Positions 43,072 to 54,096 of a DNA stretch of 64,000 nucleotides are shown one piece after another; position 1 is the stretch's first letter, and the number at the start of each line of letters is the position of its first letter. The stretch is from positions 10,141,524 to 10,205,523 of the forward strand of contig OY725488.1 of assembly GCA_963281255.1 (NCBI GenBank). Direction: 5' to 3'. This stretch comes from Aphrocallistes beatrix. Its lineage: Eukaryota > Porifera > Hexactinellida > Sceptrulophora > Aphrocallistidae. The notes below the pieces were generated by a model. That model made no database searches. It was not told the origin of the DNA and worked only from the letters and a program-made list of their open reading frames with translations. The position numbers were made by a program, and so were the translations under genes.

Positions 43072-44258
43072 CTAATACAAGTTTAATTTACTATTATAAA
43101 AATCAGCACAAATAATAATATTATCTTGAGTCACTGCTATTCCTGTGGGACTATTGTCACATTTAATATTATGAATTAACTGACCTTCTAACGTATATAT
43201 TTGTATTATTTTACCTAACCAATGACTAATTATAATATTATTAAACTTGTCAAAACATATAAATATAAAACTAATTCCACTTCTCAAGTTTATAATACTA
43301 TTCAATAGATCCCCCAACTTAGAAAATACATGTACATTATGATGTTCACTATTATCAGCTACAAACACTTTATTATTATTTACTTTAACATCTCTTGGAT
43401 TTATTAACTTCTTATTTCCTAATTCTCTAATAAGTTTGAGATCTAAGCTTAACACTACTATTCTATTATTATTACAATCTACTACAAATATTTCATTATT
43501 ATTTACAGTTATACCTAATGGATAATTAAGTCTTAACTCACTCCTACATTCTAATTTATAGTTTCGTGTTTTATATTATAGGATTTTATTCAGTTCAGAA
43601 TCAGTTACAATCAACCAATCATTGTATAGAGCTATGGAGTAAGGACTACTTAACTCTCCCTCACCAAATTCTCTAATGAACTGACCCTTCAAGCTAACTA
43701 ACTGAATTCTACTGTTCTCTGTATCAGCTATGAATATATTTCCTTTCCCATCTATTGCTACACCTAATGGACTAATTAGTTCTAATAAATCCTACCCGTG
43801 CTTGCCTATAGACCTAATAGGATGTACTTTCGTGCGGTATATGGGAGCTACATCTTGCAGAGATCCAAACTTCTCTAGCTTTTGTTGGAGATCCCCGAGG
43901 AGAGATGTGTCGAAGTGAGGGAGTGGGATAGGAGTTGGCTGTTGGAAATATCTCTTTTTATTTTTCATCTTTTGAATCTCTTGTTCTTGAAGGTCGATTA
44001 TGAGATTCTGCTCTATTGTCGCCTCTTCAATCCCTCTGATCAGCTGATCCAGATCCTTGATCTGTTTCTCTCTCGTCTCCTCTTTGCTGAAGTAGTTAGC
44101 ACTCATTTTATGCAGCTCTACCAGCAGCTGGTCCCTCCTCTCTTCCAGTTTCTCTATCAGGGAGTTGAAGGTGGATTTGATGAGGAGTTCTGCTCTTTCA
44201 AATGGATTGGAATGGAGGGAAGGTTCGCTCTCAGGGAATCCATTGATTGTTTCCTTGT
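43072..44258 (-). pseudogene. Coiled-coil/NHL protein with two in-frame stops
   Basis: One frame runs from about 44258 to 43072 with only two stops: TAG at 43792-43794 (after RSIGKHG) and TAA at 43576-43578 (after DSELNKIL). The N-part is a coiled coil (AELLIKSTFNSLIEKLEERR, DLQEQEIQKMKNKKRYF). The C-part is NHL: GVAIDGKGNIFIADTENSRIQL, GITVNNNEIFVVDCNNNRIVVL, KVFVADN. No frameshift is needed. There is no ATG in frame at the 5' end (TAA lies just upstream), so a first exon is missing or lies further out. I call a pseudogene; the stops could instead reflect intron-like or readthrough handling, which I consider less likely. Different subfamily from the 22-26 kb genes. Confidence 0.8.
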
Positions 44259-45643
44259 TTTATTTGCAATTAATAATGAATTGTTTATTGAGAGTATATT
44301 TATAGCAGATGAGAAGTGTGTTGGTATTATGAGCTGATAGTGTGTGTTGTGTCGTAGTGAGAGGGAGGGACTGATTAGAGAATGGCTGTAGGTTTGTGGC
44401 TAGTTTCTTAGAAGCAGGAGTGTGTCATGTTTCTGAAAGGATATCTCCTTGTGGAATTTGCTTTTACACGACCAGTAATTACTTTCAATGTTCTCTACTT
44501 TAAAACCATATTTTGACTATATTTAGAATAAATTTTAGTTTGAATAATTATGCAAATTTATGGGATCACATTCTCTTTAATCTTAATTTAAAGTTAATTT
44601 TAATTTTGACAAAAGACCCCACACTTCTAAGGCTTCCCCACCCAAAATGACTTAACCGGAAATGAGTTAGCAAAAATTTAGCTCCATTTAAAGGTTAATA
44701 ATAATATTATCCGTTAGTATATATTAGATGCTATTGGCATCTTTGTGTTCACCATGAAAATACTAACGACCTGTTTGTGGGCCTCTTTTTGACTCTCGGG
44801 GTATGCCAGTGGTTTATTTTGTGGGACTATTTAGATATGGTTGTTATGGTGGTAATACACTGTGTGAAGTTTGAGAACCACTGAGTTATTCATTTATAGA
44901 TATGGAGTAGGACCTAATAATCGGTATCTAGAGATTAATAGATCTCGCTACACTACTTATTGGTCATCTTACGTAAAGAGACTATATTTTGATCAGAAGA
45001 AAATATGTCATCGATCAGAGGACATTTTTCGATTATATTTAGATGATATTATAATGTATGTTGGATAATGTAATGCTACTCTGCGTGTGTAAACATTATT
45101 ATTTGCTGCTGGACAAATTCACAATATCTTGTTATCATAATAACTAAGATTATGGGAGTCGCTTAAAACTAAATTAAGCGCAACCATTTTAACAAAGCCT
45201 ATTATTATAGTAAAATCTAGCATAGTATTATGTGCTAAAACGCATTATGTGTTAAAATTGCTTAATAATGTGACATTCATAATAAAAACCAGGTAGGAAT
45301 CTAACACCAAATAAATTACCATGCAGTTCATCCCATGCTAAGTAGCATTACATCCTATATAATTAATCTTAAAATTTCCACTCACGACAACACAATTATA
45401 TTCCATTCATAATAGTTATCATAGGATTTTGATCATGATAATTTGCTATCATTATTGATCACATAACACAGTACCCATATATTAATTACGTTCATTCGCA
45501 TGCGGATGAACGTTTTTAATAGTTCCAGTGCCATGGACTCAAAAACTCTGAGACTCAAAAGAACTATCCAACCTAATGGTACTTGACTGATATATAAACT
45601 TCAAACTCTTCTCTATTACCTCTACGCTCCCATAGTATTTCTA
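44259..45643. other. Noncoding stretch with no supported gene
   Basis: AT-rich. Contains a diverged third copy of the AACCGGAA/GGCTTCCCC repeat at about 44600-44700. The small plus frame at 44871-45068 has no features. Confidence 0.4.
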
Positions 45644-46022
45644 CTGCAGACGGAGGCCCATGATTTCAGGGAACTTGGAATTCTGAAGAGAAGCGTGAGT
45701 TTCACGAAGACGCCAGCTCGCATCCCGGTGTCGAGGTTGGAGGGACAGGTGAGGATGTATCCCAGCTGCTAGTTGCGCATGTACTCCTTCTCCCTCGTTA
45801 TGCCCGATCCCCCCGTGCGAGGCCAGTCCAGGAGTAGGGAGACCGGCTGAACAAGAAATGGTGATTGATCAGCTGTTCCTGTTCTAGGTCCGTCATGTCC
45901 ATGTGAAGGTAGCACTTTCTTAGAACTCGCCGGACAGATACGCCAACATATTCTGCAGAATCTCCTCCACAGCAATAGCTCCCACTGTTGCATGCAGTGA
46001 GAGCTGATAACCACGGATATTC
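45644..46022 (-). pseudogene. Phosphagen (creatine/arginine) kinase pseudogene fragment
   Basis: Minus-strand pieces in shifting frames: AVEEILQNMLAYLSGEF, then MDMTDLEQEQLINHHFLF, then a PVSLLLDWPRT block, then [19 protein letters not shown] and [12 protein letters not shown]. These follow the order of the kinase catalytic domain (the EQQQLIDDHFLF, LLLASGMARDWP and LGYVLTCPSNLGTG regions of the family). The stretch between WPDARG and LGYVL, with part of the catalytic core, is missing. At least three frameshifts and a stop. The CTGCAG at 45644 coincides with where a family exon ends. No intact copy is in the window. Confidence 0.88.
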
Positions 46023-46319
46023 CTTCTTTAAATTGGGGGATATTTGGTGTAAAGTTTATTAAGAATAAAAGAGTCCCTTAAATAAGTCTCTTAAGAATAT
46101 TATAATATATTATGGAATATCCTCAAAGGTACCAGGGAGATTTTCAATCTCAAACACTTATTAGTGTTTAGTGCGGTACAAATAATCTTAGAAACTATCA
46201 AAATGGAAATAAAAGGGAACGTCAATGAAATCCCTGCCACATAAAGGAACTTTCAGCCAATACATTACAATAGAACATTTGAAACTTAAATTCTGAATTA
46301 AGAATATTGAAATAATATA

Positions 46320-46471
46320 CAAATAATATAATACCACTCTCTAACACCTGACTAATAACTGCTGGTGAAATTCCAGATTCTAGGAGCACAGAAGTCAAGG
46401 TAGCTAATGTTGTTGCTGGACAAATATAATCGTATCCCACTTTCCAGTCACAATGTCTTTGCTCTAAAAAA
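46320..46471 (-). other. Possible isolated exon of unknown gene
   Basis: After an acceptor-like TTTTTTAG the minus strand reads EQRHCDWKVGYDYICPATT then LATLTSVLLESGISP and VLESG before a GTATT donor-like site. A second short open stretch at 46537-46700 (SWNLLNIKQTNPKIVNL) may be related. I recognise no family. It could be chance. Confidence 0.2.
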
Positions 46472-46770
46472 GTTATTTTATGATCAAACTGATTGATAAT
46501 AAGTGACGTACAGGTTATAACACACTTTAATTGTTGTTAACGTTCTGGACTGAAATTGGTTAAGCCATTCAATATAATAATATTTGGGAATGTGGACTTT
46601 CTAAGTGGTTTCAAATTGACTATTTTAGGATTAGTTTGCTTAATATTTAGCAAATTCCATGATCGTGAACTTAATTTTTCTTCTCCATTGAATTCATGAG
46701 TATAACCGTAGATCAATGACAATTTTTTAGGAGAAATTAGAAAACAATAAACTATTTCGTTGATATCACC

Positions 46771-46850
46771 AGGCGCCCGCAGGCCGATTCTACGGTCGCA
46801 CTGTCCATAAACCGCGTAGCGCAAGTAAGCGAAGCGCGCTTGTAAATTAT
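46771..46850 (+). repeat. Dispersed repeat tail, copy 3
   Basis: CAGGCGCCCGCAGGCC, CACTGTCCATAAACCGC and GTAGCGCAAGTAAGCGAAGC match the tail part of 32250-32335 with divergence. Confidence 0.55.
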
Positions 46851-47001
46851 AATAGTGCAAGGTAGCGATTAGTCATGGAAGGAATGTGTTGTGAAATAAG
46901 AAGTTTCCTATTTGGGCAAATGTTATAAGTTAATATCAAACAACAATTGTAGTATCAAACAACGAATCCATTCAAACTAAAATTATACACAAATTATATT
47001 G

Positions 47002-47628
47002 TTATTGACAGCAGCACCCGATATTCCATCCATTTTCTGAGCTCTGGCGCAGATCTACACTCGTTGAGTTATGTTTATCGTGCATTTGATTGGCTGAATT
47101 CTTAACGACCAAACGTACAGCAGTCTCGAACGCCTCATTAAGATTCGTGCCATCTTTCGCACTTATCTTGAAGCAGCATATTGAATCGTTGTTCTGACAC
47201 CATTCGCTGATTTCAGCTGCGCTCACCCGTTTCAAGCATTCAGGACAGTCAGCTTTGTTCGCCAGGACTATAAAAGGGTAATTCTCTAAACCTCCGACGT
47301 CTGAGTAGCGTAGAAATTCCTTCTTCCACATATCCAAATTCTCAAAGCTAGCTCGATCATCCATTGCGAATGTTAGTATGCAGCAGTCAGATTGTCGGTA
47401 GTACAAAGTACGAATAGCTCGAAACCGTTCTAGCCCCGATGTGTCCCATATCTGGACTGTGAATCGCCCCAAGTCCATTTCTACCCCTTTATTCATGTAA
47501 TTGACGCCTATCGTTGCAGGCTGTTTCGAGTCAAAACTGCCGCTGACGTATTTGTCCATAAGACACGACTTTCCAACTCCGGAGTCTCCAATCAGAATTA
47601 CTTTGAGTTGACAGCTCTTCGCAGCCAT
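47002..47628 (-). CDS. Rab9-like small GTPase with Leu at the catalytic Gln site, intronless
   Basis: A 208-residue Rab. Rab9 works in late endosome to trans-Golgi transport. The P-loop GDSGVGKS is at 14-21, the switch I Thr (TIG) at 39, NKAD and SAKDG are present, and the C-terminus ends in CCCQ for prenylation. MAAKS at the start, NKGVEMD, YYRQSDCCILTF and NLDMWKKEF match Rab9. The switch II motif reads WDTSGLERF instead of WDTAGQERF, so the residue equal to Rab9 Gln66 is Leu, encoded CTA. In Rab9 and other Rabs that change blocks GTP hydrolysis, so this protein is inferred to be GTP-locked or to hydrolyse very slowly. No introns, so it may be a retrocopy. Confidence 0.92.
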   Translation of the reverse strand: MAAKSCQLKVILIGDSGVGKSCLMDKYVSGSFDSKQPATIGVNYMNKGVEMDLGRFTVQIWDTSGLERFRAIRTLYYRQSDCCILTFAMDDRASFENLDMWKKEFLRYSDVGGLENYPFIVLANKADCPECLKRVSAAEISEWCQNNDSICCFKISAKDGTNLNEAFETAVRLVVKNSANQMHDKHNSTSVDLRQSSENGWNIGCCCQ

Positions 47629-47884
47629 TTAGAGCTTATTAATTAATATAGGAATAAGTTAAAATAAAATGTTACACTTTAGCATTTATATCAGAATTAG
47701 GATGGTGCTAAGGGTCAGTTGGTGTAGAAGGAAGTTCTAGAATTCCAGCACTTCCAATTATAGGCATTTGGACGAGAGATAAACATCATCAACATCAGTA
47801 AACATCATTAAAGTTTATAGATTTATTAATCTATAAGCTTTAATGATGTTTATAATTCAGACAGACATATTTAGAGATGTCTCC

Positions 47885-47985
47885 GTTATGATTAATCAAT
47901 GTGAGCCCAGGCGCCCAAAGGGTGCCTCCGGCAGACACTGTGTCCGCCAGCCTCGCAGCGCAAGCAAGTGAAGTGCGCTTGTATA
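47885..47985 (+). repeat. Dispersed repeat tail, copy 4
   Basis: ATTAATCAATGTGAGCCC, GGCGCCCAAAGGGTGCC, GACACTGTGTCCGCCAG and GCAGCGCAAGCAAGTGAAG, closely matching the tail at 32235-32335. Also contains the GGACAC hairpin. A 30-bp ATTAAAG/CTTTAAT inverted repeat lies just before, at about 47806-47850. Confidence 0.6.
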
Positions 47986-48049
47986 CATAATAAACGATAG
48001 AGAATCAGTGGATAGTAACCAAGAGCTATGAAACAAATAGATGCAAGCT

Positions 48050-48877
48050 GTTAACACCCTCAGAAATAACAACTGCTCTGTAGTCGTCGATTAGAGCTAT
48101 TCCTTGCGGATTCTGAAAACTCACTCCATATCCTGGTTCACAAAAGGTGTTTAGAAGAGTTCCATCTTTTCTGAATATTCGTATATAGTCATTGTATTTA
48201 TGATTGATCTATATGTTCCCGGAAATGTCAAGGCAGAAGAAACTTCCAATGCAAGGTATCGTCAGAGATCCTAATTTTTTTCCGGCATAGGAATAAGTGC
48301 GGATACACCCCAGAGCCAACACATACACTTCTTCAGGCATCAGTTTGACATCAGCTGGATGATATAATGAATGGTCAGAGATTTTTGTTGATAGTATAGA
48401 TCCCTGTCTAGAATTTGAACGCGATTGTTCCAGCAATCAGCAACAAAGACATCTCCGTTAGATGAGATGGCAAGCTGCTTAGGACAATTGAACTTACCAA
48501 TAGTCTGCCCTTTCCCTCCTTGCTTCCCAATGAAATGGATTCCTTTTGCATATTTTCTGAAATGCATGACAGAGTGGGTTACAATGTCTGCCAGATAGAT
48601 ATTATTCTCGTGGATAGCAATACCCCCTGGTTCACTGATAGGTGTGAACCTTCTAATGAACTTAGCAACTTCTGAAAAATTGATAGTATACAGATAGGAT
48701 TGGATTGTACGACATATATCTCATAGTGTTTGGATCAATTGCGATGGTTTTAGGATCGTTTAATTGTCCTATGCCTGTTCCTTTCCTTGCTACTTCTATC
48801 ATGTGGTTGAAATTATGGTCAAGATGTGGCTTAGGTGTGGTGGGGGATTGTGCTGCACCTGGAAATCTACTTGTCAT
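48050..48877 (-). pseudogene. NHL-repeat protein, segmental copy A, frameshifted
   Basis: Start at 48877 (MTSRFPGAAQSPTTPKPHLD). Blades seen in broken frames include IAIDPNTMRYMSYNP (damaged against copy B REIYVVQSNP), GDVFVADCWNNRVQILDRD, DVKLMPEEVYVLALGC, then FFCLDISGNI. At least two frameshifts and a stop. The N-terminus is better here than in copy B at 59.7-60.25 kb, and the C-terminal blades survive (LNTFCEPGYGVSFQNPQGIA). Belongs to the same NHL type as the 20.3-kb gene. Confidence 0.85.
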
Positions 48878-49639
48878 TTAAAATAAAATGGATTTGATTT
48901 TGCCTGTAAAACAAGTTGATTAACTATGGTAGAGAATTCGGTAACATAGGACTAATTATAATATCAATCCTACTGGGTATCAGATAACAGAGTAAAGTAA
49001 GATAGCCCATGTAATGAATTGATATTGTCTATTTTAATCTAAGTCCTGTTCTCTTCTGACATAATTACTATACTATAAACCACAGTTTATATGTCATATA
49101 GCTAGGTAATTTTAATGATAAAACGATGGGATAATTCGATTCAAATTCACAATAGGAACCATTGTACAGCAGAATAATCTTGATTGTTTTCAATACTTCA
49201 AAGCAATAACTATAAATTAAATCATTTTGTGTATTTTTGTGTATAATGAAAATTAAGTTACATTTAGTCCAAATTGCTTAATTATACGTAAGCATACGAC
49301 GGACCAAAAGTGCAATGGTGAAAACATTAGAAATCCATATTTGTTATTATGCAATAGAATTATTAAATTTAGCTTGTTCATCGGAGCTATTTCGCGTGGT
49401 TTCATGGATATTTCCGCTTTATGACCGTAATTACCAAACAACTCATGAAATTTGTTCCTTCTGAGTAAATTTTGACTTATTTTGTATTTCCATTATTCAT
49501 GCATCAATCTTTCGACTTCAAATTATGGAAACAAATAATATCCATCATCACACATGGTACTGGAGAACAACTGACTAACCCATCCTTCCTCTGATTGGAT
49601 GCTAAAAATAATTTTACTACAGCGATTTGGGATGATTAA

Positions 49640-49740
49640 CCGTAGAATGCCCAGAGGGGACACAGTGTCCCCGATATCGCGGATGTCTCCCAGCCATTTT
49701 CTATGGCACTGAAGCCATATAAATGCTGGGCATTCTACAG
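49640..49740. mobile_element. piggyBac-type MITE, copy 2
   Basis: CCGTAGAATGCCCAG...CTGGGCATTCTACAG, 101 bp, the same length as 17326-17426. TTAA at 49636-49639; the right side reads CTAA at 49741-49744 (one change from TTAA). Internal GGGGACACAGTGTCCCC hairpin. It lies within the roughly 650 bp of copy A (49125-49770) that have no counterpart in duplication copy B. Confidence 0.85.
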
Positions 49741-50094
49741 CTAAGTCATGACAGTTATTATGACAAACTAGAGTATTACAAAATTTGTAAATTATTACGA
49801 TGCAAACTTTTTGAAAATGAAAAATTGAGAAATCTAAACTAGAGGTCGAAAAAATAATATAATATACTTATTAAATGTCAATTAAGTGAGCCCTCAACCT
49901 CACTTAATTCTTTTCTAAGATTTGCTAAAATTCAAGATTCTTAGTTATAATATTTTCTAAGATTTCAGGCAATTCTAAGAAAGATTCTCAGAATATGTAT
50001 AACCAAGATTTTAGTGAATATGGCCCCTGATTCGATAAGAAAACCTTCAGCTAGGTCATATGCTATGCAACTCTCATATCCAACCAATTGAAAT

Positions 50095-50282
50095 ACAGTC
50101 GACTCCGCTTATTAGGGTCACATCGGTCAGAGGACATTTTGCCCCGATTAAGCGGAGAACCCTATTAACCGAAAGTATTTTGTATTAGCTCATATGGTGA
50201 GAGCTATTCTGGTCCTGCCAAAAGTGACCCAATTAAGCGGTTGACCCGATTAAACAGTGACCCAATTAAGCGGAGTCGACTG
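50095..50282. mobile_element. pogo/Tigger-type MITE, TA target, with empty site
   Basis: CAGTCGACTCCGCTTA...TAAGCGGAGTCGACTG, 188 bp, flanked by TA at 50093-50094 and 50283-50284. The duplicate locus near 60855 runs straight across (AAATACAAAAGTATTC), so it is the empty site. This confirms the exact insertion and shows it came after the segmental duplication. Inner repeats include GACCCAATTAAGCGG. Confidence 0.92.
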
Positions 50283-50504
50283 TACTAAAGTATTCATAGA
50301 ATTCGACTCCACGCAAATCATTAAGGACTAGTTGAGGAGCTATATATTCAGAGAAACTTAACAACTACATCTGATAATCGAATTTCTTTAATCAGTAGTA
50401 TTAATTATATCACCAGAATCCATTAAATCACTAGAATTCATATTTATACAAAGTATGCAGACATTTTATGTATTTGCTTGTAACGAACCTTTCAAAGATA
50501 TCCT

Positions 50505-50721
50505 ATCAACCATCGAAAGAGAACGAGTTGGTAATTGGTATCCTCCAAACTTCAGATACCCCTGAAACTCATACAGAAGAGAAAAGATCGCCAAGGCACT
50601 CTTTGTTTCATCTCTCTTGTTAGCTGTGATTGCCCATTGCTGTTGTATGGGGTTAGGTATTATTCCTCTCGTCATAGTCATGATTGCATATGTGAAGCGA
50701 GAAACAGGAAAATACGCCTAA
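50505..50721 (+). pseudogene. Dispanin/CD225-like protein, segmental copy A, broken
   Basis: It encodes a piece parallel to the intact-looking copy at 61072. Here the ATG is changed (GATATCC against GATGTC), a one-base loss near 50607 (CACTCTTTG against CACTCCATATG) shifts the frame, and AAATACGCCTAA ends the frame early. The hydrophobic stretch VIAHCCCM, LGIIPLVIVMIAY and VKRETGKY are still readable. Just downstream (50707-50790) the sequence CCTAGCCTAAGCTGGCC matches 62776-62835. Confidence 0.85.
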
Positions 50722-51188
50722 AATATTTCTCTGTTTATTTTCATGTGCCTAGCCTAAGCTGGCCTATGCATTTAATACTACGATATATGTAGAAGGCAGA
50801 GAAAATTGACCCGGATCAATTTTATCGTGACAGGACTCACTAATATAAAAGATTTCAGACTACACAAGTATTGGCTAGACTTACAGGTACTAATGTACAA
50901 ACTGCTATAAATAGTTGAAGAAGAGTCATAAAGTCATGGGATTAATGGGAATTCTTACATAGAGAAATGAACCTTTCCGGTTCCATAGAATTGAACAGAA
51001 ATGTAAATACATGAACGTCGAGAGAAAAATTATGGAAAGCCTGTTAAGGTATCAATGTTAAAATGTATTTGCTGAATCAGGTAGGAATATCCATGAAGTG
51101 ATAGCTGGATATTCATCCTAATGTAGTCCTAATCTAGATTAGGAAATCCAAATAAAAAATTGAAAAAGTGATGAAACATGAATAAGAT

Positions 51189-51660
51189 GGGACGCCGGAA
51201 TTTGGTCTACGCTTTAGTAGGAATTTGGTCAACGCTCTAGTTGGAAAAACGCTTATTATTCATTTCTATATTTGTAATGAAAATATTTAGCAGAGAAGAA
51301 CTAACACTATTCTACGAGATTTGTGATAACTACACCCCAGAGTAAACACCACCTCTTACACAACACACAAGTCACCGCATTGTACATCCCCCTTTCTACA
51401 CCCCGCGCGAAAAAACCCTCAAATCCCCCTGGCCCATTACAATCCCCAACCAAAATACCATTAGCGCCCGCTCTTTTGTATCATTCCTTTTTTTTTAAAT
51501 GCCCTTTTAGAACCAGTTCCCCACAAATTGCAAACAAAAAACGCATGCTTACTATGACATTGACCAAAATCCTAACCATTCAAAAGCGTTGACCAAATTC
51601 CTACCTTTATACACGTTGACCAATTCCTAACTTAGCGTTGACCAAATTACGCGTTCCTAA
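51189..51660. mobile_element. Foldback element with tandem TTTGGTCAACGCT arms
   Basis: The left arm (51189-51245) carries GGAATTTGGTCTACGCT and GGAATTTGGTCAACGCT. The right arm (about 51555-51660) carries three or four inverse copies of AGCGTTGACCAAATTCC. Outer ends GGGACGC and GCGTTCC are inverse. The core is C-rich on one strand and noncoding. The same design as 35271-35775 but unrelated in sequence. The rest of 50791-51825 shows no gene. Confidence 0.75.
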
Positions 51661-51825
51661 TAAGATAACACAAAATAAAAATCAACTCAAATAGAAACAT
51701 AAAACTGCGAAAAAGTAAATTATCACAAAACACAATATTATGATCATAAAATAATGTTATATCAGAATCTGTGGGAATTTAATTACCACAAGCGCGCTTC
51801 GCAATAAAGCTCATAATTTGAACAA

Positions 51826-53094
51826 TCACAAACGAGAGAATAGTTTCAACATTGTTCCTCTGATCTGTTGAACAGTGACAATATCTCGCAATTCACTCAA
51901 ACATATTCCAAATATTGCAGGAGAAGATCCAATTTCGGATATTCTTTCACCGACCTGAGTGAGTAGCTCTCCTTCATTTGAAAATATCTTCACTTTAGAG
52001 TCTCCACAGTCTGTTACTAAAATATTCTGTTGCTGATCTAGACAGAAACAATTAGCACTGTTAATGCTATCTTTCTTAACAACACATCTTGTCAGAATGC
52101 CTTTTCTAGAAAATGCTTGAATTGGAAATTCTGTTTTGAATAGCAAAATGTAAAATAATTCTTGAGATAGAGATATATCTCTGATTCTAGTATCTTGTTT
52201 ACAGAATTCAGTATTAAGAGATATTCTCGTTTGTTGAAACAATTCTAAAGTTAACACTATTAGATTCATTCCCTCATGTTGACCAACATAAATATGAATA
52301 TCATCTGTACAGATACCTGCGATAAAATAAAAAAATGAATTAGAATTTTCAGTTTCCTCAAGGGATTTATTCAATTTCAGAATTGATCTATTGCACTGTA
52401 CGTAAATTGATTGTTTGTGAAAAAGAATATTTTCTGGACTTTTTATGTTCTCATCATTCACAGACCTGATCCATTCTCCTTCTCTAGAGAAAATCTGAAC
52501 TCTGTTATTCCCACTATCAGCAACATAAATATTCTTATCTATAGGGTTAGTCGCTATACCACATGGAAAATAGAGTTGATTGTCTTCTCTTCCTACTTCG
52601 CATTTACTCCATTTCAGTTGAAACCGAGTATTTTCATTATAAACTAGAATCTGTTGATCACAACGACACATTCTATTTATACAATCTTCCAATTCATCCG
52701 TTTTCCATGTTAACTTCACATTAGGAATATCAAAATCCATTTCTCCTTTTAAGGAATTGAGTTTCTCTGAAATATCAAATAGTGGACCACTTCTTGGCTT
52801 CAATTCTTTGAATATTTGCTCCATTTCTTTCGCCTTTGTTTCAAGAACTCCAACTTGAGTCTGAATGTTAGTATTTTTATCCATTTTGGCATTCACCTTT
52901 TTCCAAATAGTGTCCAATACTCGGATTATTGCTTCTTCTTTATATTCGATAAGACTTCTCATTTCTCTGCTGACTTTTCTTACTTCCAACTTCTTCTTTT
53001 CAATCATTTCTCTAAACGAGTTCATCTTACTCTGGAGTTTATTACTCATTCCGAATGAACTAGCAGGACCAGATCCTGGAAATGCTGTTGCCAT
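51826..53094 (-). CDS. Coiled-coil plus NHL propeller protein 3
   Basis: A 422-residue third member of the family at 22-26 kb. It has MATAFPGSGPASSFGMS, coiled coil about 20-115 (MIEKKKLEVRKVSREMRSLI), linker PNVKLTWKTDELEDCINRMC, and a propeller with DKNIYVADSGNNRVQIFSREG and NILVTDCGDSKVKIFSNEGE. Same single-exon design, normal length, open frame. It is about 26 kb from its paralogues, on the same strand. The upstream region keeps family similarity, but the TATA-like box is altered (TATCGTAAAA). Role inferred as a TRIM-NHL-like binding protein without ligase domains. Confidence 0.88.
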   Translation of the reverse strand: MATAFPGSGPASSFGMSNKLQSKMNSFREMIEKKKLEVRKVSREMRSLIEYKEEAIIRVLDTIWKKVNAKMDKNTNIQTQVGVLETKAKEMEQIFKELKPRSGPLFDISEKLNSLKGEMDFDIPNVKLTWKTDELEDCINRMCRCDQQILVYNENTRFQLKWSKCEVGREDNQLYFPCGIATNPIDKNIYVADSGNNRVQIFSREGEWIRSVNDENIKSPENILFHKQSIYVQCNRSILKLNKSLEETENSNSFFYFIAGICTDDIHIYVGQHEGMNLIVLTLELFQQTRISLNTEFCKQDTRIRDISLSQELFYILLFKTEFPIQAFSRKGILTRCVVKKDSINSANCFCLDQQQNILVTDCGDSKVKIFSNEGELLTQVGERISEIGSSPAIFGICLSELRDIVTVQQIRGTMLKLFSRL

Positions 53095-53454
53095 TTTTGA
53101 TTTGCTGTTATTCCAATAAAGAACACTCTTGTTATCGTAAAAAAGTATATTTTATTCACAATATATATATTCAATTCATTTATATATGCATTGTAATAAC
53201 ATCTCTTGAAATATTATACTCTTATATAGGACTACAGATACTACTTTACTTTTTGCCAATACTTCTACAATGGTTTGCATTATATTAATTGACTTCAATG
53301 CGCATAGTCATAGACAAGACATTCTACTGTTGGTATTTCTTCAGAGAATCGAGCTGCCATTTCTGTACACAAAATTTAATGTTAGAAAGCTTTGACTGAT
53401 AATTATTAGAAAGTATGCTCCATTTCAGGATATCATAGGAGTGATTGCTGATTT

Positions 53455-53848
53455 TTGACATTTCATAATCCACTCAAGTTAGACGTGGGAAATGTATTAT
53501 TGTTAAATAGGAAGTCATATTTTGGAATCCATTAGTCATGGTGACTGACCTCAACTATGTGTGGAATGTGAGTTATGCGGTTTTACTCTTGTTTTTCACA
53601 GATTTAAGATACATTTTGGCGATATTCTGACCTGTTTTAAGCACATTTTACAGCGTTATTAATGTAGGATTCTCGAAGATAATCGCGTTGATTGTAAAAA
53701 TTTGAGCCTTCTAAATAATGTTGTTACATTCCAGCGTTGCTATGAAAACACTTTTTGACCATTTGACCCGATATCTTGAAAATCCTTACAGCTAGATATT
53801 CAAATTTGAATGTATTTGGTAGATAATAGGCTACTTTCTATTAACTTT
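53455..53848 (+). repeat. Dispersed 0.39-kb repeat, copy 2
   Basis: Same orientation as and close similarity to 29779-30172 along its full length, ending just before the 53.85-kb region. Unidentified interspersed repeat. Confidence 0.8.
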
Positions 53849-54096
53849 TAATCATGCCTACTACAATAAGGCCTTTTCAATGAATAATTTCCATGGTACC
53901 AGGGATAAGATAAAGTGGATTTTCTTACGCACCCATAATATGAATGAATAATTTTTGTTCCAAATAATTCATCATTTGTTGATGCATAACTATATGAAAC
54001 TAGTCTACGTTCCAATAAATTATATATCAATGTTATGGCTATTTTCTTTCTCTGCTATATGATTCCTTTTTACTTTTACGTTGTATTTGCTCTTGA

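Noticed and set aside
43882-44337. A 151-residue plus-strand protein
   Set aside because: It is the antisense shadow of the coiled-coil part of the NHL pseudogene and has no family features.
51323-51592. An 89-residue plus-strand protein
   Set aside because: It lies in the C-rich core and right arm of a foldback element and has no domain.
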